64,000 nt of DNA from Phytopythium helicoides (lineage: Eukaryota > Oomycota > Peronosporomycetes > Pythiales > Pythiaceae). The notes below the pieces were generated by a model, which saw only the letters and a program-made list of their open reading frames with translations, did not search any database and was not told where the DNA came from. Both the position numbers and the translations under genes were made by a program. Location of the stretch: assembly GCA_024867545.1 (NCBI GenBank), contig JANFNE010000018.1, positions 620,001-684,000 on the forward strand, written 5' to 3'. Below are positions 55,914 through 64,000 of the stretch, in pieces. The first letter of the stretch is position 1; every line of letters begins with the position of its first letter.

Positions 55914-58900
55914 ATGCAGCTCTTTCGGGCTCCAGTGCTGCTGCTGCTGCTCGTCTACTTCCTTACTAGCTCAAGTCGCGGCGGAAGAGCCGTGGAACCC
56001 CATGATAAAGCTGCGGCCGCGCCACCTGCTCGCGCTGTACCCGCTCCTGTCTGACGAGAAAGACTACGCTCCAGCAAGGCTCCTCGGACGGCTACCAGCA
56101 GCACGGGAGCGCCCGAAATCTGCCGAATGCAGACCAGTCGAATGGGACGCGACTGGAAGTGAACAGTGGTATTGACCTTCCGCTCGCTATTTCGCCGAGG
56201 CTGATGCCGCAGGTGACGATCGGCGCCTGGGTGCAAGTCGAAGAAGCTTACAGCAAGCCGACAGGGTAGGTGGTCATAGTTGATTTGACTCCTTGCTTCT
56301 GACCAGTCTAAAGCGATGAACCTGGGAATCGTACGATATATAGGTGTCTTCTGTCCCAGAACGGGTCTAGTGGCGGTCGATCGATCTGCCTCGACAGTGG
56401 ACAATGGGAGATTGGTGGCCAAAACCTGGTCGGGGACCAAGGAAAGGCTTCTACCGAAGTCTCAAGTGCCTGGGTGTTTTTGGTTGCTGCGTTTCGCTCC
56501 AACGGAGACTACTCAACAATTGAATTTATGGTGAACGGAGAGCTCATCGGCTCCCTTATGAGCAAATCAATGTCAAATGGTCCTGCTATGGTGGTCGGCG
56601 CCTGGCGCCGGTGATTCGTTTGGTGGGTTCAAGGGTGCTGTCAAGAATGTGTTTGCGTATGATGTAGCGTTATCCCCAGCCGAGATACGATTCCTGATGT
56701 CAACTACCGTTGCTCCACCCCCAGCTGTAGTGTCGGGTATCTGGGGATACTCATTCTCTCAAATGGACGAGGCTCAGCAAGCCTATGTCTCTATTGACAC
56801 TTCTTATCTCATGAAGACCAGTCACCACAGACTCTCTCAATGTGGATAGCCCCTACTCGTCCATTCTCTCGTGACTTTTGCGTAGCCCAACTAATCGCAC
56901 ACAACCAAGGAGAAGTTGTGACAATATGGTCGTCGTATGATCCTGTACTTACATCCAACTCTCTGCGAATACGCCACGAACGCATCGGTGGGACAGGTCA
57001 GGTGCTTGATGAACGCTCTTTTCCCTCGCTTTTGATTCCAACCGATACCGCTTGGCATAATATTGCGCTATCATGGACAAGTACTCGCATCTTTTTCCAG
57101 ATTGATTCAGCTCATGTGGTAGGATGTTGAGCACTTAATCTTGTAGATTGATGCGGTTATTTACAAAGTTCTCTTGAATTACACTCAGGATGTTTTCATC
57201 GACATGGAATCAATGGGTGCCGTAAGCGAGATTCGAGTTGGCGCATGCACTTCACCCTTTGGCTCATCTGTCCTACCATTTACTGGAAAAATCGATGAGA
57301 TGTCTATTTGGAGTTCAGAGTTGTCTGAGATTAATACTCGAAGTATTTCAAACCAAGACAAACGACTGCAAGGATACTGGTCATTTAACGATGCACCAAG
57401 GCATTTCCCCTTTATCGGGAGAGGCAATGCTGGTCAGGGAAATGCAGTCGAGTTGCACACTGAGATTCGGATTCTAGCCTTCGAGATAGGTTCTGCGGCT
57501 GCATACCATTTAGACGCTGCCGGTTTCAGTGAGTTTGATGTTTTAGAGGTCGATAGAGATGAGCAAACCTATGTGAACCTTTACGCTTACACTTCGCCAG
57601 CTTGCACTAAAGTGCGATTTCGCATTGTTGAGCTTCCCGGGCTCGGGGTGTTATATGACAGCATCGATGAGGCGTCCCGAGAGGTTATTAAGGGTCCGCA
57701 GATGACTGAAGTATTGCAGATGTTAACGGTTCGAAAGTCATCTTTGACATTCCAGAAAATACTATTGTAACGGTATCAGAGACCAGCCTTTTCATACACA
57801 ACGAGTTGTGTTGAAGGGAGTGCAAGTGCTATGAACGGGCATGAAGGAAGTCAGGCTATTGGGATGAAGCTAAAGATCCGGCAAGCCCAGGCATACCCGC
57901 TTCTTGTCCCGACAACAGACTAGAACACCTTCTAAGTATGGCCCAATTGATTGATCCGGACGAAACTGAATACAATACTGCCTCGACGTTTTCGCTAACA
58001 ATCAGCGGCAGTCAGTCTCCATCGGCAACCGTGGAAACACCTCTTACGATGTCCGCAACGATTTCGCAAGTGGCTAGTGAAAATGGCTCCGTGTCTGCAC
58101 TCGTTGTTGAAGGAACTGGCACTTCCAGCGAGGTGAACGCAATTTTGAGCTCAACTTTTGTAGAATCCAACGCTCAGAATCCCCTTGAGGCGGACTACCG
58201 TTTGAACACTGTTGATGGGAATACCCAAGAAGATGATGCTACACTAGAATACTACTTTAGTCGTACATTAGTGACGTCACCATTTATTACGGAGATTTGG
58301 CCGGATGAGATCTCAACAAGAGGGTCACTCGTCGAGGTTCGTGGCAGAAGCTTCATGCCTGGGATGTTGTGTCTCCTCAGTGACTTGATTGTCGTCGAGT
58401 CAACATTTATCTCTCAGTCTCAGATATATTGTAATATCTCAGAGACAAATTCAACCGGTATCTTTGCCTTTTCTGTGGCTCGCAGTGGTTCATTTCTCCA
58501 CCGGAGTAATGTCAAGACACTGTCAGTGGTATTTGAGTTCAAGTTGTGGGACATAACGCCTGCAAGTGGAATTGTTTTTCCAGGGTCTGAGGTTGTGGTT
58601 CGAGGCTCTCCCTCTTTTCGAGATGAGTCAAGCATGTGCCGTTTCATGGATACTAGCAACAAAGTATTTGTCATCGTTGCTCCTCACTCTGTGACTGAAG
58701 ATTCTTTGTTGTGCCGACTTCCCCAAGTTTATACCAATCAGTCTGTCATGCTTGAGATTTCACAGAACCTCTTCGATTTCTTCCGTATCGCTATATTTCA
58801 GGTGCATCCGCGTCCTGTGCTTGCTCGACTATCGCCAAAAGCTGGTGCAATTGGGGTTCGCTCACACTCTGTGAGTGTCTTTGGGCTAAACTTTTTCAAC

Positions 58901-61900
58901 TCATCGCAAATCCAATGTCGGGCTAATGGAATATCGTTAGTGGGCAAGTACATCTCTCCAGCTCGCGTAGAGTGCAATCTGCTCGCTGGCGTGCATTACA
59001 GATCATCCGAGTCTTCAGTTTCAATAGATTTATCGTTTAATGGGGGTATCGAGTTTACTGGGATGCCAGTGATCTTCGAGCTTAGCCAACCCGCCACCTT
59101 GACCAGTATAACCCCGGACAATGCACCAATTAGCGGTCATACTGTTGTGACTGTACTTGGAGCAGGCTTCATCAAAGATGAGTACTACTGGATGAGATTG
59201 ATAGATGGAAATAAACCGGTCACCTCGCGTCTTGCATTTGTCAATCAAAACTGCCTCGAATGGACAACTCCAGCATTTAATACCATAGGACCGGTTGTTC
59301 TCCACCTTCTCGTCGGAGAAAGCAATGTGGAAGTCGAAGACTTGGACGAAGAGCTATCGGCAACAGCAATTTTCACATTTACCGAGCGACCTACAGTCTA
59401 CAGCATCGTTCCATCCATGGTGCGCGCTGGAGACGAAAGCATCATGAGTGTACTGGGAAAAGATTTTGGTGAGTTTAATGCTCTCACATGTATTTTCACT
59501 CCGCTATCCGCCAACAAAGGACAACGAGTGTTCACAAGCTTACCCGAATACATTGATCAGACAATAGTTCAATGCGTCATTCCAGTAAATGCCCCTGCAG
59601 GTCAATATTTTGTGTCGATTTCAAACAATGGAATTGATGGCTCCTACATCAATCGCAATGCTATCATGCATATTTACGAAGATGTCATTCTGAGCGGACT
59701 TTCAACCACGTTGGGTCCCGTCACTGGAGGCTCAGATGTTTTGGTTCTCGTTGAAGGTGATGTGATCCGATCTAACGACCTGGCGTGCTCGTTTGGGAAT
59801 GCGCGGGTACGTGCAGCATACGTGTCTTCAACCCAAGTACGGTGTACCAGCCCGCCGTGGGATGAGCAAATGAGTTTAGGCGGTCTCAGCGTCCCTGTAC
59901 GGCTCACTATAAACGGTCTCGACTACTCAGAGTCCAGTAGATTATTTCGCTACCATGCATTGCCTTGGTTTGAGTCGCTTAGTCCATCAGCAGTCCCAGA
60001 AAATGCGGTGTTCAAACTCTCTATTATAGGGCGTTACTTTTCTGCCTTCGATGGGTCCATAATGTGCAGAATCGGTCGTACAAGTATCGTCCCAGCGCGC
60101 CTCAATCCATCTGGCAATGGAATAATCTGTGATTCGGTAATATCAAACTTTGCTGCAAACCAGTTTGTCGACGTCGGCGTATCTCTAAACGGAGGTCATG
60201 ACTTCGTTGCGAGCACGATTCAACTAGCCATTTATGAGCAACCGCAACTATTCAGTGTCAACGACCCGCATGTATTCTTCGGGTCTTCTGGATCAATAAT
60301 TGTTACTGGCAGCCGATTCTTCAAAACTCAAGAAGACGGTGTCGTTTGCTCGTATGATTACTACTTTCAAGTGCGGGGGGAGATTATTACCACAGAACAA
60401 GTAAGGTGCCCTGTTGTACCCAACCTCCAACCCGGTGCCAGTTACACTATCCGGATCAGCCTAAACGGCGGCATTCATTTTTCAACAGGATGGTCTCCGA
60501 CGTTGGATGTGTTTGCTTTGCCACAATTTGATACAATCGTACCTGCGTTAGGTTACGCAGTAGGTAGAAATATCATCCACGTATCTGGTGAACACTTTTT
60601 CGCGAAGGATGCTGGCACTCAGAGTGGAGTGCATTTTTGGCGATGTCGGTGCTCCTATGCTGGCGGTAGTGACAAGTTCAACTGACCTCACTTGCTCGAC
60701 TCCCTACAGTAAATATATTGGACAGCCCTATGTGGTACAACTGCAGTTCAAGGTTGAGTCATTTATCATCGACTCACTCCTGCAGTTCACATTTCTTCCA
60801 ACAGTCACAGTAAATCGAGTTTCTCCTTCTACTCTCCCAATTGGTGAACCAGTTACAGTATTTTTATGGGGTTCTCGGTTTATCAAAAGTCGAAACTACA
60901 GCATCCAGGTCGGTGATTCAATCATTCGCCATGCAAGCGTTTCCGATGAGTCGATGCTGGTATTTCCGATAACCACTGTATATTCCCCAAACTGCAATAA
61001 ATACAACGAGACTGGAGCTTTTGATAGCAGTCGATGACATGGGATTTGCAGGGAGTGGCGTATTTGTTGATCTCGTTGTTCCACAACTGAAGCCCGGATA
61101 TGAAGCCATTTGCTTCATTGTCGGCAGCACCGATGAATGTGGCTTCTAACGTGACTATATGTGCAAGTACGATACCAAAAGATGCCATTGCCACAGATTA
61201 CTATTGCGAACCACGACTAGAAAACCTGAATACGAGTATCTCGTTACGTCAGCAGGCTGGATCAGTCATCGGCGGATGTGTCCGCTGCCTACTTTTACCG
61301 CCACTTGCTGCGGTGAGATCAAAAGTTGCGGTTATCCATGGAAAAAGTGGAGTCAGAGTGTCTACGATATGGTTTGAGTGGATTGATCCACCAGAGATTG
61401 AGCGAATATGGCCCGAGAGGCTGTACACGTTTGGTCCCTCTCAGCGAGACATCCTAGTGATTGGAAAGGTTTTCGTTCCGATTTGTTGTTCACATGTTTA
61501 TTCGATAATGTCGCAGCGAGCTCTAGCCAAGTAATGAACGAATCCACAGCTAGGTGTGCACTACCTCCGAGCAATCTGCTCACCTCAGACACTTCTGTGC
61601 GGGTTAGCAACAACGGAGTACACGTATCCACATCTCTATACGTCTCCAAGTGATTCAAGTAGCAGTTGAACTGCTTAGGTATCTCCCCACAATTTGCTGT
61701 TCCGAATGAGCAAATAACACTTTCTCTACAAGGTAAAAACTTTGTCACAGGGTCGACATACTGCTTCTTCGACGTGTTGAACATATCTGTGCTAGCTGTC
61801 GTTCAAAACAGCACGCAATTATATTGCAACTTTTCGGGGTTGTTCGGAGATGTCAATGCAGCCACGGTAAGAGTAAGTGTGGGTTTGAGCAATGAAACTT

Positions 61901-64000
61901 CAACAAGCTCGCTCCATATCATCTCTGTTGTGGCGCGTCCGGAAATCCACAAAGTTTTCCCAGCATCTGGGAACTTGGAAGGAAACACCACTGTCAACAT
62001 CTACGGTTCGGGGTTTCCTGTGTATGTGCCTATATGGTGTCATTTTGATGAATTTATCCCCAGTGCGAGCAAAGTTAGTGACTCGCAATTTGGTCCAGTG
62101 TTATTCCCCCCGAAGTCGGCGAGGATTTGATGCTCTGCTCCGCCTATCCATCTCCCAACAGGTCTTTTCCTCGAAAATGTGACTTTCACCTACCACGATG
62201 TACCGGTTGTCACCTCAATGACACCGATATACGGCACTGTGGCTGGGGGCTCTCAGGTCGTGCTCACGGGGAGAAACCTGGACATGGTGTCACGAATAGA
62301 GTGCCTTTTTGGAATTGAAAACCCTGCACCGAGAGTTCAGTTGATCTCTCCAACTCGGTTGGAGCTTACTTCACCTCCTAGCAATTCCGGGGGACCAGAG
62401 GTTGTTGCAGTGACCTGCTCAGCGAATGGTGGTCCAATCGAGTCATCTCTACCGCTCCAATTTGAGTTTGTTGTGCCTCCGCAAGTTAACTCTGTGCATC
62501 CGTCGATGGGCTTCGCAGAGATCAAAACTTCTGTTCAAGTTCGTGGGAGAGGATTTCCGCTCAATTATCCTGTGTTTTGTCAAATTGGATCCAATGAGCC
62601 AACTGTTGCAGCTGTCCTGTCTGAAACTGAGGTATTATGTACTGCTTGGCCCCATGAGATTGGTTTTGCATTTGTTCGTGTTTCTCTTGACTCAAACACT
62701 CGTACTGGTGACGATCCCGTCGTTGCCTTTGAGTATATTGGTGAGTACTTTAGTCGAGGGATTATGCAGTAGTCTGAAAAGTAATTCGTTATGTGCTTCA
62801 TGTTTTGAGCAGATAATCCAGTTCTGCAGGAACTCTACCCACCGCTAGGCTCTGAGCTGGGAGGCTCCCGTCTTCTAATTATTGGCAAGAATTTTCCACG
62901 ATCAGCTGATTTGTTTTGTAGCTTTCGTTTAGTTGGGAGTCGAGAGACCAAGACCACACCAGTCCTTTCCTCAAGTGACAAAGCTGTAGTTTGTTTGACT
63001 CCTCGCTTGAGTCCTGCTTTCGCTTACGTGAGTATCGGGCTTGGAGATACCATCACCAATGTATCCCTCACCTACCAATTCACGGGTAAGTGCTTACTTT
63101 ATTGACGTGAACTTGCTTTGGCTTTGGCGTTCTGACGATTGGTTGTAAATTGTATCATTCAGCTTCTCCTCAACTGTTTGACATATCACCGAAAGCTACG
63201 GTAGCAGCACTCAGTGCCTTGATCACCTTCATGGGGTCCGGTTTTATTCCTTCTCCATTGTTTCGATGCCGGTTTGGGTCTCGTCATTGTTGCTCCGATT
63301 GCCTGGGAAAACATCAGTTCAACACAAGTTCAATGTATAGCTCCGCGTCAGACTCTAACCGAGTCGTTAGTAGTCGAGATCTCGAACAATAATCAGGACT
63401 TCACTGCGTCATCACTCAAGCTTACTTTTCACCCACCTGTTGTATTCGATGGACTGGCTCCAACTTACAGCCTGGCGAGATGACAATTTGTCTGAGGTGA
63501 TTGCACTGCGCGGAAAGAGTTTCCACCCTGAGATGGAGCTTGTGTGTACTCTTCAGATCGGCGAAGAGTCTGCCTTCTCAACGTCTGTGCTTGAGTTCCG
63601 GAATGCATCGTTTTGCGTCTGTCAAATACTATTACCCATTGTAAAGTGCTGGTCCGTCGCCAATCCAGGCATTGCTGACTGTTACTGAAGTAGCCCAAGA
63701 TGAAGTGCTGTTCCAAGCTCCCTTCCCAATATATTTGCTTCCGGCTGTTGCGACTGTCAGTCCAATGATTGTGCTAGAGAGGGGAGGCGGCAGGCTACAG
63801 ATTTCTGGTATGAACTTTCTTTCTCCTGTTGAGATTGAATGCAGAGTGGGTAATGTTCGGGTGCCCTTTATTGCCACCAATGCGTCTTTTGGTCACTGTG
63901 TGACCCCTCCACACTCTCCTGGACTGGTTAATTTCATGCTTTGTGTCAGCGATGCTCGTGTGGATTGCATTCCTTCTGGCATGACATTAGATTACCGCCC
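55914..64000 (+). CDS. Giant secreted LamG + IPT/TIG repeat protein, 3' partial
   Basis: Signal peptide MQLFRAPVLLLLLVYF then AQVAAEEPW, cut by an extra base near 55955. Two LamG/concanavalin-like modules follow: IDLPLAISPRLMPQVTIGAWVQ ... SFGGFKGAVKNVFAYD, and LSMWIAPTRPFSRDF ... FTGKIDEMSIWSSELSEI. Then comes a beta-rich segment (AAYHLDAAGFSEFDVLEVDR). From ~58.3 kb to the window edge there are tandem IPT/TIG domains at ~85-residue spacing, each with the pattern I-x-P-x-x-G...V-x-V-x-G-x-x-F...C...I-x-C...V-x-V-S-x-N-G. I count at least fifteen, the clearest block being the open frame 57938-60685. Many small introns and several frame breaks. No TM helix is in the window, so the C-terminus is unknown. 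Likely an adhesive or receptor-type cell-surface protein. Confidence 0.85.

Overview
The window looks like nuclear DNA of a zoospore-forming oomycete (Phytophthora/Pythium-type stramenopile). The reasons are: GC-rich coding sequence, many short GT-AG introns (about 45-90 nt), very tight gene spacing on both strands, flagellar-type genes (Tctex-1 dynein light chain, a Dpy-30-motif protein, a PGP-repeat protein, a p25-alpha-like protein), an LRR receptor kinase whose LRR exons share one intron phase, and an expanded set of multi-PH-domain proteins. I saw no rRNA, tRNA, CRISPR or recognisable transposon. All calls come from reading the sequence; no search was run.

Layout. 1-5.5 kb: housekeeping genes (WDR5-like, PWP2/UTP1, RNA polymerase III subunit RPC34). 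5.7-13.9 kb: two convergent multi-PH genes, one with eight PH-like modules plus a PDZ and one with six PH modules. 14.2-19.2 kb: divergent glutamine:fructose-6-phosphate transaminase (with an N-terminal presequence) and mitochondrial-type methionyl-tRNA synthetase. 19.4-22.5 kb: flagellar-type genes. 22.7-25.5 kb: LRR receptor kinase. 27.3-29.0 kb: a conserved-looking unknown. 29.6-32.0 kb: tandem uracil phosphoribosyltransferases. 32.3-35.8 kb: a head-to-head inverted duplication of an old-yellow-enzyme gene in which one copy is gutted. 36-38.7 kb: two tandem double-PH genes, one ending in a CaaX box. About 40 kb: a decayed ankyrin/kinase remnant. 41-44 kb: a cyclic-nucleotide-dependent protein kinase with three cNMP modules. 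44.2-46.8 kb: an unknown coiled-coil protein divergent from 3-hydroxyisobutyryl-CoA hydrolase. 47-51 kb: a p25-alpha/PH protein and unresolved coding debris. 51.7-55.2 kb: propionyl-CoA carboxylase beta and aspartyl aminopeptidase. 55.9-64 kb: the 5' part of a giant secreted LamG + IPT/TIG protein in AT-richer DNA that runs off the window.

Functional themes are nucleotide and amino-sugar metabolism, mitochondrial branched-chain/propionate catabolism (HIBCH, PCCB), phosphoinositide/membrane scaffolding (PH proteins), cyclic nucleotide and LRR kinase signalling, and flagella.

A major caveat is that many clearly conserved genes carry single-base frame breaks, mostly one extra base. After allowing for introns, exon-length sums of eleven genes have exactly the remainder predicted by the breaks seen. 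Consensus sequence error is the simplest explanation, but it needs reads to settle.
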